From contig CAJURY010000004.1 of the NCBI GenBank assembly GCA_910589155.1, positions 25,616 to 89,615 of the forward strand: a DNA stretch of 64,000 nucleotides. The letters run 5' to 3'. A program made the position numbers and the translations under genes. Under the pieces are notes generated by a model. The model was not told the DNA's origin. It saw only the letters and a list, made by a program, of their open reading frames with translations, and searched no databases. This DNA is from an uncultured Oscillospiraceae bacterium. Its GTDB lineage: Bacteria > Bacillota > Clostridia > Oscillospirales > Oscillospiraceae. Positions 50,153 to 62,239 of the stretch are shown here, in pieces (position 1 is the stretch's first letter; each line of letters begins with the position of its first letter).

Positions 50153-50470
50153 CCGTAGGGGCGCGCCTGCGTGTTCGCCCCGCCGGAAGGCAGTTTCCAA
50201 TTTGTCATTGCGAACCTCGTCGGGGCAAACTCCAATGCGTATGTTCCGGCGCTTGCGCCGGAACATACAGAATTTCGTTGCCCCTCCTCTCCAAACCGAA
50301 CCCACTTCGCTGAGCTTCGGTTTGGTTGTTCGCTTTCACTGGTGTGGCAATCTGAAACAGCTTTGTGTGGAAAGCCTACGTCGGCTGCGCCTTTCCGCAA
50401 TGACGGCGCTTTTACGGAATTGCGCCCAAAATTGGACAGAAATGGGCGGACACATAGGTCTGCCCCTGCG
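50153..50470 (-). repeat. MITE copy B (318 bp), inverted relative to A
   Basis: The ends are CCGTAGGGGCGCGCCTGCGT and its inverted partner near 50444-50470. The core from about 50180 to 50385 is nearly base-for-base the reverse complement of copy A. It carries the same two internal hairpins (AAACCGAACC...GGTTTGG and the GTATGTTCCGGCGC palindrome). Confidence 0.85.
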
Positions 50471-50477
50471 CCAATAT

Positions 50478-50566
50478 TTCAGGGCAGTTCCTGTCGAGTG
50501 TCCCCCAAGGGGGTGGCAGGTTTGCAGCGGTGTTCATAACGAATTGCCCACGGATGCTGCCCGTAT
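50478..50566 (-). repeat. R1 copy, reverse, beside MITE B
   Basis: GGGCAGTTCCTGTCGAGTGT, then CCCCCAAGGGGG and GGTTTGCAGC. It keeps the same position relative to the MITE as in the + oriented copies. Confidence 0.75.
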
Positions 50567-50567
50567 T

Positions 50568-50996
50568 TTAGCGTCTCGCTACATTAGAGCAGATTTCCGA
50601 AAAGGCCTCCGCCGCTTCCATGGAAAACTTCTCCGTACACGCCAGGTCGCCCAGAGATACCATGCCGCAGAGCTTCCCGTTTTCCTCTACCGGTAACCGC
50701 CGTACCTGCTCGCGGCTCATACGCTCTGCCGCTTCCTCCAGGCACATGTCCGCCCCCACGGTCACTACATGGCCGGTCATGACCTGCCGCACGGGGGTGC
50801 GCTCCGGGTTATGCTCCGCCGCCACACAACGCAGCACAATGTCCCGGTCCGTCACCATGCCCTGAATTTTCCCCGCCCCGTCGCAAACCGGCAGCGCTCC
50901 CAGATTATACCGCGACAGCATTCTTGCCGCTACCCCAATAGACTCTTCCGGGCTGATGCGAATGACGCGCTTTGTCATAACGTCCCGAACCTTCAT
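50568..50996 (-). CDS. CBS-domain protein
   Basis: A 142-aa protein made of two CBS motifs (MKVRDVMTKRVIRISPEESI ... GMVTDRDIVLRC and VRQVMTGHVVTVGADMCLEE ... GMVSLGDLA). Such pairs bind adenine nucleotides and act as energy or ligand sensors. AGGAGG lies seven bases upstream of the ATG. Stand-alone gene; what it regulates cannot be told from the sequence. Confidence 0.9.
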   Translation of the reverse strand: MKVRDVMTKRVIRISPEESIGVAARMLSRYNLGALPVCDGAGKIQGMVTDRDIVLRCVAAEHNPERTPVRQVMTGHVVTVGADMCLEEAAERMSREQVRRLPVEENGKLCGMVSLGDLACTEKFSMEAAEAFSEICSNVARR

Positions 50997-51078
50997 AAAA
51001 ATTCCTCCTGTAAAAAATTATTTCTAAAAAATCATACCCGCTGCAAAGCCTTTCCATACATCGCCCGTTTTTTTGTTC

Positions 51079-51128
51079 TTGACAATCGATGGTCTGGATC
51101 GTATAATCAAAAACAATAGTTTTAAAAC
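51079..51128 (+). promoter_or_regulatory. Promoter and candidate TetR operator of the ABC exporter operon
   Basis: TTGACA (51079-51084), 17 bases, TATAAT (51102-51107). A 10-bp palindrome GTTTTAAAAC (51119-51128) sits at the predicted transcription start, flanked by further AGTTTTA copies. It is a likely site for the TetR protein encoded next. Confidence 0.7.
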
Positions 51129-51153
51129 ATAAGTTTTAGAAAGAAGGAATGTT

Positions 51154-51747
51154 ATGCCGCCCTCAGCCAAATTTACAAAAGAGGAAGTCATTGCCGCCGC
51201 GCTGGGCGTTGTACGGGAATCAGGTTTCGACGCTTTAACCGCCAGAGCCTTAGGCGCAGCGCTTGGCAGTTCCCCCCGGCCAATTTTCACTGTGTTTCAA
51301 AGTATGGAGCAGGTGCAGCAGGCAGTTGTGCAAGCCGCCAGAGATCGATACAACGGTTACATCGCCAAGGCCTTGGCGCCGGACAGAGCGTACCGGCAGA
51401 GGTTTAAATCCGTGGGCGCCCAGTATATTCGCTTCGCTACAGAAGAACCCAAGCTTTTTCAGCTTCTTTTTATGCGAACCCAGGAAGCCGTCCCCGCCTT
51501 TTCTCAGGTTTTGGGGCTGATTGAAGAAAACTACAGCGCAATTCTTGCCTCGATTCAGGAGGAATACGGACTGCGCCCGGAGGAGGCGAAAGGACTTTAC
51601 CGGCATCTTTGGATATACAGTCACGGGATCGCATCCCTATGCGCCACAAAAATGTGCCGTTTCACCGAAGGGGAAATTGGCGCAATGATGACGGAAGTCT
51701 GCGTTAGCTTGCTGCGCAGCGGGAAAGGCGGGGAAAAACATGATTGA
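51154..51747 (+). CDS. TetR/AcrR-family regulator of the adjacent ABC operon
   Basis: A 197-aa repressor with N-terminal helix-turn-helix (TKEEVIAAALGVVRESGFDA, LTARALGAALGSSPRPIFTVF). The C-terminal part is of the WHG type found in many such regulators. It is the first gene of the operon, overlapping the ATPase gene by 8 bases, so it most likely represses the transporter and itself until an effector binds. Confidence 0.9.
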   Translation: MPPSAKFTKEEVIAAALGVVRESGFDALTARALGAALGSSPRPIFTVFQSMEQVQQAVVQAARDRYNGYIAKALAPDRAYRQRFKSVGAQYIRFATEEPKLFQLLFMRTQEAVPAFSQVLGLIEENYSAILASIQEEYGLRPEEAKGLYRHLWIYSHGIASLCATKMCRFTEGEIGAMMTEVCVSLLRSGKGGEKHD

Positions 51748-52432
51748 GATAAAAAATCTGCAAAAAAGCTATGGGGCGGGGGAAAGCCGCTGCCATGTGC
51801 TGAAGGGACTGGATTTTACCATTCAAACCGGAGACTTTGCCGTGATTCTAGGGGCTTCCGGCTCTGGTAAATCCACACTTTTGCATATATTGTCGGGATT
51901 AGAGTCCCCGGATTGCGGCGAAGTGCGCTATGACGGGGAAAATATCGCGTCTTTTTCCGACAAGGAGCTGACAAAATTCCGCAAGGACAACGTGGGCTTT
52001 ATTTTTCAGCAGTATTTTCTTTTGCCCAACCTGAATGTGGAGAAAAATGTAAAAATGGGAGCGGAGCTGGCGGACAACCGGGCGTTTCGGGATACCATCG
52101 CCGCCGTGGGTCTTGGGGAAAAGCTGGGCAAATACCCTCATGAGCTTTCCGGCGGCGAGCAGCAGCGAGTCTGCATTGCAAGGGCGCTGGCGAAAAAACC
52201 GAAGGTGCTGTTTTTAGATGAGCCAACCGGCGCGCTGGACGAGGAGACCGGCCGGCAGGTTCTGCATTACATCAGCCAATTGCAGCGGGAAAACCGGTTT
52301 ACCATGCTGATGGTGACCCACAATCAGAATATCGCGGAAATGGCCAACACAGTGATTTTGATGAACAGCGGAAAAATTTCTGAAATCCGCGCAAACCCGG
52401 CGGTGAAAACCGCTTGGGAGATTGGGTGGTGA
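51740..52432 (+). CDS. ABC transporter ATP-binding protein (MacB/LolD type)
   Basis: A 230-aa nucleotide-binding subunit: Walker A GASGSGKST, signature LSGGEQQRVCIARAL, Walker B VLFLDEPTGALDEETG, switch VTHNQ. It pairs with the FtsX-like permease that follows. Export of an antimicrobial peptide or lipid, or envelope work, is typical; the substrate is unknown. Confidence 0.95.
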   Translation: MIEIKNLQKSYGAGESRCHVLKGLDFTIQTGDFAVILGASGSGKSTLLHILSGLESPDCGEVRYDGENIASFSDKELTKFRKDNVGFIFQQYFLLPNLNVEKNVKMGAELADNRAFRDTIAAVGLGEKLGKYPHELSGGEQQRVCIARALAKKPKVLFLDEPTGALDEETGRQVLHYISQLQRENRFTMLMVTHNQNIAEMANTVILMNSGKISEIRANPAVKTAWEIGW

Positions 52433-52436
52433 CGGT

Positions 52437-53576
52437 ATGCTGGTCAGTTTGAAAGACGGGGCGAAGCTTGCTGGCGTTTTTCTTGTGGTTTGCTGTGCAG
52501 CGCTGATTTGCACCATGTTTTTGAGCTTCTACTTGGACGTTCTTGCAATCCACAGAGCCATTGTCACAGAAGGGGCGGAATCGTTTTATCAGGCGCAGGT
52601 ATCTACTGCAAAAGTCGTGATCTTTGTCACCGGCGGGTGTCTGCTCGTTACCAGCTTGGTGATGCTCCTGTTTTACATCCGGCATTACATTGACGTCCAC
52701 AAAAAAGAGCTGGGTATTTTGAAGGCCATGGGGTGCGGGGCGTGGAAAATCGCCGGGCATTTTTGGGTGTTTGGATGCAGCGTATTTTTCGGCGGGGCTG
52801 TGGGGTTCGCCGGGGCGCATTTGCTGATCCCACAGTTTTACCGGCTGCAAAACAAGGATCATATTCTGCCGGAAATCGTGTTTCATTTCCGCCCTCTGCT
52901 TTTTGTGTATCTGGCGGCGATTCCCGCCGCGCTTTTCGCGTTTGGCTCCGTATGCTACGCCCGCCGGAAGCTGCAAAGCTCCGCCCTTTCTCTTTTGCGG
53001 GAGCAGGAATTGGCAGTTGGAAAAAGGCCTCGGCAAGTCGGCAAAAAAAGTAGGATATTTTTAGCGGATTTGCAAAAAAGCACTGTACGAAGCAAAAAAA
53101 TTCTTGTGTTTTTCGTTTGGTTTGCGGCGTTTTGCTTCGCCTCCATGACCCAGATGGCCTTTAGCATGAAAGATCTCGCCAGCGAAATGATGGGCGTTAT
53201 GATTTTGCTCATCGGTATGCTGCTGGCCTGCACCACGCTTTTGCTGGCCGTTACCACGGTAGTGCGGGGCAATGCCAAAACCATTGCTATGATGCGCGCT
53301 TTTGGCTATTCGGACAGACAATGCAGCCAGGGACTTTTAGGCGGCTACCGGTGGATTGGGTATTTTGGTTTTCTTCTTGGCACGGCCTATCAATACGGAT
53401 TGCTGAAGCTCATGGTATACGTGGTTTTTCGGGAAATTTCCACGCCGGATTACGGCTTTGACCTGCCAAATTGTCTGCTTTCCTTGGCGGCCTACGCCGT
53501 GTTTTATGAAGGGGCGATGTATGTGTATGCCCGGCGTATGAAAAAGCTATCCGTGAAGGAAATTATGCTTACATAG
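52437..53576 (+). CDS. FtsX-like ABC permease
   Basis: A 379-aa membrane protein with two FtsX-type units. The first, at about 15-150, includes HKKELGILKAMGCGAWKIAG; the second, at about 220-370, includes AKTIAMMRAFGYSDRQCSQG. It lacks the large extracellular domain of MacB, so it is a compact exporter subunit. It starts 4 bases after the ATPase stop. Confidence 0.88.
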   Translation: MLVSLKDGAKLAGVFLVVCCAALICTMFLSFYLDVLAIHRAIVTEGAESFYQAQVSTAKVVIFVTGGCLLVTSLVMLLFYIRHYIDVHKKELGILKAMGCGAWKIAGHFWVFGCSVFFGGAVGFAGAHLLIPQFYRLQNKDHILPEIVFHFRPLLFVYLAAIPAALFAFGSVCYARRKLQSSALSLLREQELAVGKRPRQVGKKSRIFLADLQKSTVRSKKILVFFVWFAAFCFASMTQMAFSMKDLASEMMGVMILLIGMLLACTTLLLAVTTVVRGNAKTIAMMRAFGYSDRQCSQGLLGGYRWIGYFGFLLGTAYQYGLLKLMVYVVFREISTPDYGFDLPNCLLSLAAYAVFYEGAMYVYARRMKKLSVKEIMLT

Positions 53577-53668
53577 CGGGCGGGCAAGCGCCCACGGGCA
53601 TCGCGTTACGTACGCTGATACTGATTTGACACACCCTTGGGGGACACTCGACAGGAACTGCCCTAAAA
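53577..53668 (+). repeat. R1 copy before MITE C
   Basis: CGGGCAAGCGCCCACGGGCA, then TTGACACACCCTTGGGGGAC and a CTCGACAGGAACTGCC core. Confidence 0.8.
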
Positions 53669-53674
53669 TGCTGT

Positions 53675-54005
53675 CGTAGGGGCGGATCTGTGTGTCCGCC
53701 CGTTTTTCCCAAAATTCCGGCGCAATTTCGTTAGAACGCCTGTCATTGCGGAAAGGCGCAGCCGACGTGGCAATCCTTATGGGCTTTCCGCAAAAAGCTG
53801 ATTTTAGATTGCAACACCCGTGAAAGTGAACAACCAAACCGAAGCCCAGGGAAGCGGGTTCGGTTTGGAGAGGTGGGGCAACGAAATTCTGTATGTTCCG
53901 GCGCTTGCGCCGGAACATACGCATTGGAGTTTGCCCCGACGAGGTTCGCAACGACAAATTTGAAACTGCCTTCCGCCGGGCGCACACATAGGTGCGCCCC
54001 TACGG
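53675..54005 (+). repeat. MITE copy C (331 bp)
   Basis: The left end CGTAGGGGCGGATCTGTGTG and the inverted right end CGCACACATAGGTGCGCCCC then TACGG. The core shares the long hairpins with copies A and B but has more changes in the left half, so it is the older of the three. Confidence 0.85.
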
Positions 54006-54063
54006 CGAAAAATGGATTTTGCCCAAATGGAAGCCCGGCGCAGTCCATTGCGCCGGGTTTCCT

Positions 54064-55578
54064 TTATGTTTTTGCGTCGGAAAGCTGGCGGCTGTTGCTG
54101 GTATGGAATACATTGTCAAGCCCCGGCAGCAAATTGGACACGACGCCTCTGGTGGCGTACACCGCGTAGGTGCGCAGTAGCAGCGGACAAAGCTGGCCGC
54201 TGTCCATGACGGCTTTGTGCAGCTCATAGTAGTTGCCGCTGTTTTCCAGGGCAGCAAGGCATAGTGCATAGGTTGTACTGTTGGCCATGGAGCCGTAATT
54301 CGCTGCGCCGCCCTCCTCGAAGAACGGCGAAAGATCGAAATTGGGCGAAAGGCGAATCTGTCCCAGATACAGGTCAAACTGCCCCTGTTCCAGGGCGGTT
54401 TTGTAGCTTTCTCCCGTCCGGACGTCCACCGTAGCCAGCAGACCGCATTCGTTTAAATCCGCCGCAATTGCCTCTGCGGCCTTGACTCTGGCGGGGTCGT
54501 CCCCGTCCACCAGCAAAATTGCGGAGGTGTTTTTCAGTCCGGCGTTGGCAAGGGCGTCTGAAAAAATGCCGGGGTCATAGCCGTACTGGGATGCCAGCGT
54601 TTCCTCGTAAAAGCTGGAAGCGGGAGAGGCGGGCAAATAGGCTGCTTCCGCAAAGCCGCTGTAACAGCCAATGAGGCTTTCCCGCTTCACGCCATGGGTT
54701 AAGGCGCTGCGCACCGCGCCGTTGGAGAAAGGCCCCGCCCCGCGATTACAGCCCAAATACAGCAAAATGCCTGTGGCGCAGTCCCAAAGCTCATAGTCGC
54801 ACCGGAAGGGCACATAGGTCTTGGCGCTGGGATCGGCGCAGACAAGATCCGTATTGCCGAACTCAAATTCGTTGCGCACCTCGGAAGGCGACGCGGCGGC
54901 ATTTAGATACAGCGTATCAAAATCAATGGCGGAAGGATAGTCGCTCCACCAGTTTTGCACCTGCTCCAAACGTAAGGTCTCCCCTCCTGCAATCAGACGA
55001 TAAGGACCTGTGCCATGGGGCTGGGATTCTTCCGTCTCGTCGGCTGGGACAATGGGAATGTCTAAAAGCAGGGGCAGATTTTCATATGGGGTATCCAAGG
55101 TCAAAACCAGCGTTCCGTCCTCCTGCGGGGAAATCCCCGCTACGTGCTTCAGCCGGTCGCCGTAAACGGCGCTGTTCCGGGCAGCTCGGAGACTGGCGGC
55201 AACGTCGGCGGCAGTCAGGGCAATCCCGCTGGAAAAGCGGGCGTTTTCCAGGGTGAAGGTATAGGTTTTCAGGTCTTGAGAAACGGAAAAAGTTTTACAA
55301 AGCACCGGCTCGGCCTGATAGCTGGAGGTAATGGAAAAAAGCCCCTGATACAGAAGAGACATTACCGAGCGGTTAATGAGGGTGGTGCAGCGATAAGGAT
55401 TGAACCCCGCCATGGGATCGTAGGCAAGGCCGAAGGTTTCTGCCCGATTCGGGGCGGTTGGCTGCGTCTCGGTAGGCTGCGTCACGTCCGGCTCGGTGGG
55501 TGCAGCCGACTTTTGCCCGCAGGCGGACAACAGTAGAGCAATGCCGAGAAAAATGGATAAAACGCCTGTTTTTTTCAA
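54064..55578 (-). CDS. Family 5 (oligopeptide-type) solute-binding lipoprotein
   Basis: A 504-aa binding protein. The signal sequence ends at the lipobox LLLSAC, followed by a Thr/Pro linker. The core shows the DppA/OppA pattern: FGLAYDPMAGFNPYRCTTLI near the N-terminus, then FRCDYELWDCATGILLYLG and GVKRESLIG. TTG 55578, six bases after GAGGG, is preferred to ATG 55584, which touches that site. It starts a few bases after the laccase-domain gene. No permease or ATPase genes are nearby. Confidence 0.88.
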   Translation of the reverse strand: MKKTGVLSIFLGIALLLSACGQKSAAPTEPDVTQPTETQPTAPNRAETFGLAYDPMAGFNPYRCTTLINRSVMSLLYQGLFSITSSYQAEPVLCKTFSVSQDLKTYTFTLENARFSSGIALTAADVAASLRAARNSAVYGDRLKHVAGISPQEDGTLVLTLDTPYENLPLLLDIPIVPADETEESQPHGTGPYRLIAGGETLRLEQVQNWWSDYPSAIDFDTLYLNAAASPSEVRNEFEFGNTDLVCADPSAKTYVPFRCDYELWDCATGILLYLGCNRGAGPFSNGAVRSALTHGVKRESLIGCYSGFAEAAYLPASPASSFYEETLASQYGYDPGIFSDALANAGLKNTSAILLVDGDDPARVKAAEAIAADLNECGLLATVDVRTGESYKTALEQGQFDLYLGQIRLSPNFDLSPFFEEGGAANYGSMANSTTYALCLAALENSGNYYELHKAVMDSGQLCPLLLRTYAVYATRGVVSNLLPGLDNVFHTSNSRQLSDAKT

Positions 55579-55587
55579 GAACATCCC

Positions 55588-56380
55588 TCATTTCAGCATG
55601 ATAATTGCCGCCTGAGAACCCCGCTCCCCGTGGGTCACGCGATGGGACCAGTATTTTTCCGGCAGGCAGGCGGTGCAGTCTCCGCTTGTGAAAATCTGCG
55701 AAACCCCGGCGCGTTCCAGCCAGATCTTCGCAAGTTTCTTTAAGTCCACATGGTACTTCTCGCCTTTTTGGGTAATTGCGCGGGCAGCCTCTTCTCCCAA
55801 GGATTCCAGCATGGCGCGCGGCACATCCTCGCTTGTTTCAAAGCAGCAGCTTCCAATGCAAGGGCCGATGGCGGCAAAGATGTTTTCCGGCTTGCAGCCG
55901 TATTCTCGCTCCATGGCCTGCACGGTTTTTGCGGGAATCCCCTTGGCCATCCCCCGCCAGCCGGCGTGGCAGCCGCCCACAGCCCGGCGCACCGGGTCAT
56001 AAAACAGCACAGGGGTGCAGTCCGCGCTGAAAATTGCCAGGGCAACCCCCGGTTCGTCGGTGACAAGGCCGTCCCGCTCCGGCAAAACCGGGCGAAACAA
56101 GCCCTCTCCCCGGTTGCTTTTTCCCACCCGCTCCACAAGATCCGTATGGGTCTGCCGGGTGAAAACCAAATCCTCCACGGAAAAGCCCAAGGCGTTTCCC
56201 AGAATTTCATAGTTTCGCAGGACATTTTCCCGGCTGTCTCCCCGGTTCAGCCCCAGATTGAGGCTTGCAAGATACCCCTGGCTCACCCCGCCGTAGCGGG
56301 TGGTGAAGCAGTGGATTGCGCCTGCCGGGAAGCCCCGGCAGATCTCATATTCCAAGCTGTCTTTCTTTCTGTCTGCGAAA

Positions 56381-56388
<8 letters not shown>
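55588..56388 (-). CDS. pgeF: Laccase-domain protein YfiH/PgeF
   Basis: A 266-aa protein of the family once called polyphenol oxidase and shown in E. coli to act on mis-built peptidoglycan precursors; other members act on purine nucleosides. Metal-binding motifs: TRQTHTD, SADCTPVLFYD and GGCHAGWRGM. It overlaps the secA end by 8 bases, so translation is coupled. Confidence 0.93.
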
Positions 56389-59134
<2,746 letters not shown>

Positions 59135-59291
59135 TATAAAAAATCCTTTCTGGATGAAATTGGCGTAACGCCAGATAATTCTATTTTCCTCGATTTTACC
59201 ATTATAGCATAGCTGTCAACAAAAAAACAGATGGAAAAGGAAATATTTCTGTTAGAAAGTGGAAATTTACCGGCGCGCGCAGCAAATTGCC

Positions 59292-59433
59292 GGCGGGCGC
59301 TGCATACGCAGCGCCCGCCTCCGCCTGTCTAAGAATGTCATGAGCGCGCAGCCCGCCTACAGGGAAACTGTAATTCGCGGCATCGTTAAAACGCTGTAGG
59401 ACAGCGGTTTGCCTCTGTCCTACAGCGTTTTAA
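59292..59433. terminator. Hairpins in the secA-AlkZ gap, including a terminator
   Basis: GCGGGCGCTGC ATAC GCAGCGCCCGC (59292-59320) is a perfect stem. AAAACGCTGTAGGACAG / CTGTCCTACAGCGTTTT (59386-59433), with T runs on both strands, is a strong terminator for the - strand gene at 59486. Confidence 0.82.
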
Positions 59434-59485
59434 CAAGCGCGCGCCGGGCTTTCGCTTCCCCAACCGCTCCTTGGCGGGCAGGGCG

Positions 59486-60526
59486 TTATTCCACAAAGGA
59501 AACGGATTCCAGGTCTTTCCACAGAGCCGCCGCTTTCGCCTCGATCCCCTTGCGATCCGCCAGGCTGACCGACGCAAAAAGCGTGACTTCCAGCTTCCTG
59601 TTTTTCTTTTTCCATTTGCCCACGATTTGTCCGCGCAGCAGCACCGTGGGCATGACGATTCCCGCCAGATTGAAAACCCTGCGCAAATGCGCCGGCTGCA
59701 AAAACAGGCTTTCTTTTTTCTCATAGCCCAGAAGCAGGGGATCAAAGCCCGCCAGAAACAGGCATTTTGGCATGTGCCCAGAGAAATCCCTGCCGTTTTC
59801 GACCCAGTAATAGGCGCGGCCGTCTAAGACGGCTTCTTGCACCGGCAGCCTTTGCAGCCAGCTTTTGACCGCTTTGGCCGGGGCGTGAAAAAAGTACATC
59901 GCGTCGTGGATGGTGGCGGGACCGTAGTGTTCAAAATACCGCCGCGCCAGAATCAGCCTGGCTTCTTCCTCTGGGACGGGCGTAAAAGGGGGCGTTAGGC
60001 AAAATATCTTTTCCTCCCGCACCGCGTAATGCGCAAGCCCTTTTTCGCATAGCTCCCGTATGCCGCCGCCCCAGGGATGAAACATGCTGTTTTCCTCCGG
60101 CTCCGTCATGCCGTTTTCCCGGCAAAGCGCCTTCAGCTCCTCCCGGGAGCGGGGCTTTTCCCCAAGGGCGCGGAGCATAACCGAGGAAAAATACCCTTGC
60201 CGTTCCGGGCTGAGGCTCCAGTCTGCCCGCTGATTCCACCAGGACGGTCTGTCCCAGCGGTTCTCCCGGTCTGCGCCATGGAGAAACAGGGGCAAATCCT
60301 TTTCCGCGAATACATGTATGGTTCCCCGAAGGGTCCAGTTTTTCACCAGACCGTCTTGCAGCGCGTCCATCTCCAAATTCTCGCAGCGGATTTTCAGGGC
60401 GTGTACGGCGTTGGACAAAAACTGCGCCTGCAACCCGCAAAGGGTCTGCGCCACGGTGATTTTGTCCGCCGGCTGGAGCAGGTGCTGGTTGGTAAGCCGC
60501 CTGATTTTCAGTTCCTCTAAAGTCAT
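59486..60526 (-). CDS. AlkZ-like DNA glycosylase (winged-helix, DUF1006 family)
   Basis: A 346-aa protein of the HTH_42/AlkZ superfamily. The QxQ motif needed for base excision is present as Gln33-Ala-Gln35 (LCGLQAQFLSNA). WTLRGTIHVF, then FEHYGPATIHDAMYFF, then FLAGFDPLLLGYEKKE are conserved landmarks. Members such as AlkZ and YcaQ unhook interstrand crosslinks or remove alkylated bases. The substrate here is not known. Confidence 0.88.
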   Translation of the reverse strand: MTLEELKIRRLTNQHLLQPADKITVAQTLCGLQAQFLSNAVHALKIRCENLEMDALQDGLVKNWTLRGTIHVFAEKDLPLFLHGADRENRWDRPSWWNQRADWSLSPERQGYFSSVMLRALGEKPRSREELKALCRENGMTEPEENSMFHPWGGGIRELCEKGLAHYAVREEKIFCLTPPFTPVPEEEARLILARRYFEHYGPATIHDAMYFFHAPAKAVKSWLQRLPVQEAVLDGRAYYWVENGRDFSGHMPKCLFLAGFDPLLLGYEKKESLFLQPAHLRRVFNLAGIVMPTVLLRGQIVGKWKKKNRKLEVTLFASVSLADRKGIEAKAAALWKDLESVSFVE

Positions 60527-60621
60527 GCCGCGCCTCCTTTTTTCTCAGAGCCTGTATGTATTCTTATAGTATAGCATGGGCTACAGGGCTTTTCCAGAGG
60601 AAAAATAACTGCCGGCTCAGG

Positions 60622-60650
60622 TTGTAAATACCAAAGATTTATGGTATGAT
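60622..60650 (+). promoter_or_regulatory. Predicted promoter of the FemAB-like gene
   Basis: TTGTAA (60622-60627), 17 bases, TATGAT (60645-60650), 77 bases before the start codon. Confidence 0.6.
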
Positions 60651-60726
60651 AAAAATAAGTTTCAATTATTTTCAGTCCAGCCTCCGGCGCAGCCGGTGAA
60701 TTTTTATGATTGCGGAGATCTAAAAT

Positions 60727-61815
60727 ATGTACGAATTGATTACAAAGGAAACCCTTGCTGAATATGAGTCCTTTCTTGCGGGGCATCCCAAGGGACATTT
60801 CGCCCAGTCCTCCCTCTGGGGGAAGCAAAAATCCGCCTGGATCTGGCGGGCGGTGGCCGTCCGGGGCGCAGACGGTAAAATCAAAGGTTCCATGGCCTTT
60901 TTGATTCGTAAAATGCCCCTGTTTGGGGCGAGTATGCTGTACGCCTGCCGGGGTCCTGTGTGCGATCTCGACGACCGGGCGACTTTTGCCCAGCTTCTGG
61001 AGGGCGCGAAAGCGTTGGCAAAGCAGTACCATGGCTATGTCATTAAGGTTGATCCCGATGTGCCCTGCCAGAATACCGGGTTTGCGGAAATGATGCAGTC
61101 TTTCGGCTTCCGGGTGATGCAGACCGGCAAGAATTTTGAAGGCGTTCAGCCCAAATTCGTGTTCCGCCTGAACGTGGAGGGGAAAACGGAGGAGGAACTC
61201 ATGGCCTCTTTTGCCCAGAAGCACCGCTACAACATCCGCCTTGCCGGGCGCAAGGGTGTGGAAGTGCGCCTTTGCGGGCAGGAAATGGTGCCGGATTTCA
61301 CCCGTATCATGGTGGAAACCGGCGTGCGGGATAATTTTGTCACCCGGAACGAAGCCTATTTTTCCAAAATGCTGGAAAATCTGGGAGAGCACGCCCGGCT
61401 GTACATGGCGTTTTATGAGGGGCAGCCCATTGCGGGCACCCTTGCCATTTGGTTCGGCGACAAGGTGTGGTACCTTTACGGCGCGTCCTCCAACGCCCAC
61501 CGGAACCTTATGCCCAACTATCTGCTCCAGTGGAATATGATCCAGTGGGCGGTGGAAAAGGGCTGTCGGATCTATGACTTCCGGGGGGTTTCCGGAGATC
61601 TTTCCGAGGATAATCCCCTGTACGGCCTGTATAAGTTTAAGAAGGGCTTCAACGGCGATTTTACGGAATTCGTCGGAGAAATGGATTTGATTTTGAACAA
61701 GTTTATGTATACCGCCATCGCCAAGGCCACCAAGGCCTATAAGGGATGGAACATGTTTGTTTATATGCGCAAAAATAAGAAAAAGGAAGAACCGGCGGCC
61801 AAGGCGGAAAGCTAA
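60727..61815 (+). CDS. FemAB/FemX-type aminoacyltransferase (peptidoglycan bridge)
   Basis: A 362-aa protein with two GNAT-like halves. Typical stretches: HFAQSSLWGKQKSAW, YACRGPVCD, FAQKHRYNIRLAGRKGV, YLYGASSNAHRNLMPNYLLQ, and YDFRGVSGDLSEDNPLYGLY near the C-terminus. Such enzymes add amino acids from aminoacyl-tRNA to lipid II. The alanine racemase-family gene lies downstream, a fitting neighbour. The ribosome site is weak. Confidence 0.92.
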   Translation: MYELITKETLAEYESFLAGHPKGHFAQSSLWGKQKSAWIWRAVAVRGADGKIKGSMAFLIRKMPLFGASMLYACRGPVCDLDDRATFAQLLEGAKALAKQYHGYVIKVDPDVPCQNTGFAEMMQSFGFRVMQTGKNFEGVQPKFVFRLNVEGKTEEELMASFAQKHRYNIRLAGRKGVEVRLCGQEMVPDFTRIMVETGVRDNFVTRNEAYFSKMLENLGEHARLYMAFYEGQPIAGTLAIWFGDKVWYLYGASSNAHRNLMPNYLLQWNMIQWAVEKGCRIYDFRGVSGDLSEDNPLYGLYKFKKGFNGDFTEFVGEMDLILNKFMYTAIAKATKAYKGWNMFVYMRKNKKKEEPAAKAES

Positions 61816-61915
61816 AGTGGGTGGCGCCCACGGGCAACGCGTTACGAACCCCGCTACAGGCTTGACGCACCATTGGGGGTCGCTGGACAAGAATTGCCGC
61901 CTAATTTTGCGAGGC
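61816..61915 (+). repeat. R1 copy
   Basis: GGTGGCGCCCACGGGCAACG, then TTGACGCACCATTGGGGGTC and a CTGGACAAGAATTGCC core (one change in CTCGACA). Confidence 0.75.
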
Positions 61916-61928
61916 ACTTCCTGCCAAG

Positions 61929-62173
61929 CCGTAGGGGCGCTACCACTTGTGCGCCCACTGGTAGGCAGCTTCAAATTTGCAACTGCAAACTACGTTGCGG
62001 CAATGCAGCAAGTTTGTTACTGGTGCGGCAATCTAAAAAAGTTACAATACGCAAAATCTTACCAAAAGAATGCCACGCCAGCGTACGCGCTGGCTCGCAA
62101 TGACAGTTCTAACGAAACTGCGCCGGAAATATTGCCGGTTGCAACAGGCGGACACGCAGATTCGCCCCTACGG
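61929..62173 (-). repeat. MITE copy (245 bp)
   Basis: The ends CCGTAGGGGCGCTACCACTT and GACACGCAGATTCGCCCCTA then CGG enclose a core with the reversed GAACTGTCATTGCGAGCC motif. It is intermediate in length between the short and full copies. It occupies the gap before the racemase gene. Confidence 0.75.
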
Positions 62174-62239
62174 TGGCAATTGTAGCGGCAATCATCCGGC
62201 AAAGGCCGGGGGTGAAATATAGAAAAGGAGGCGCGCTTC

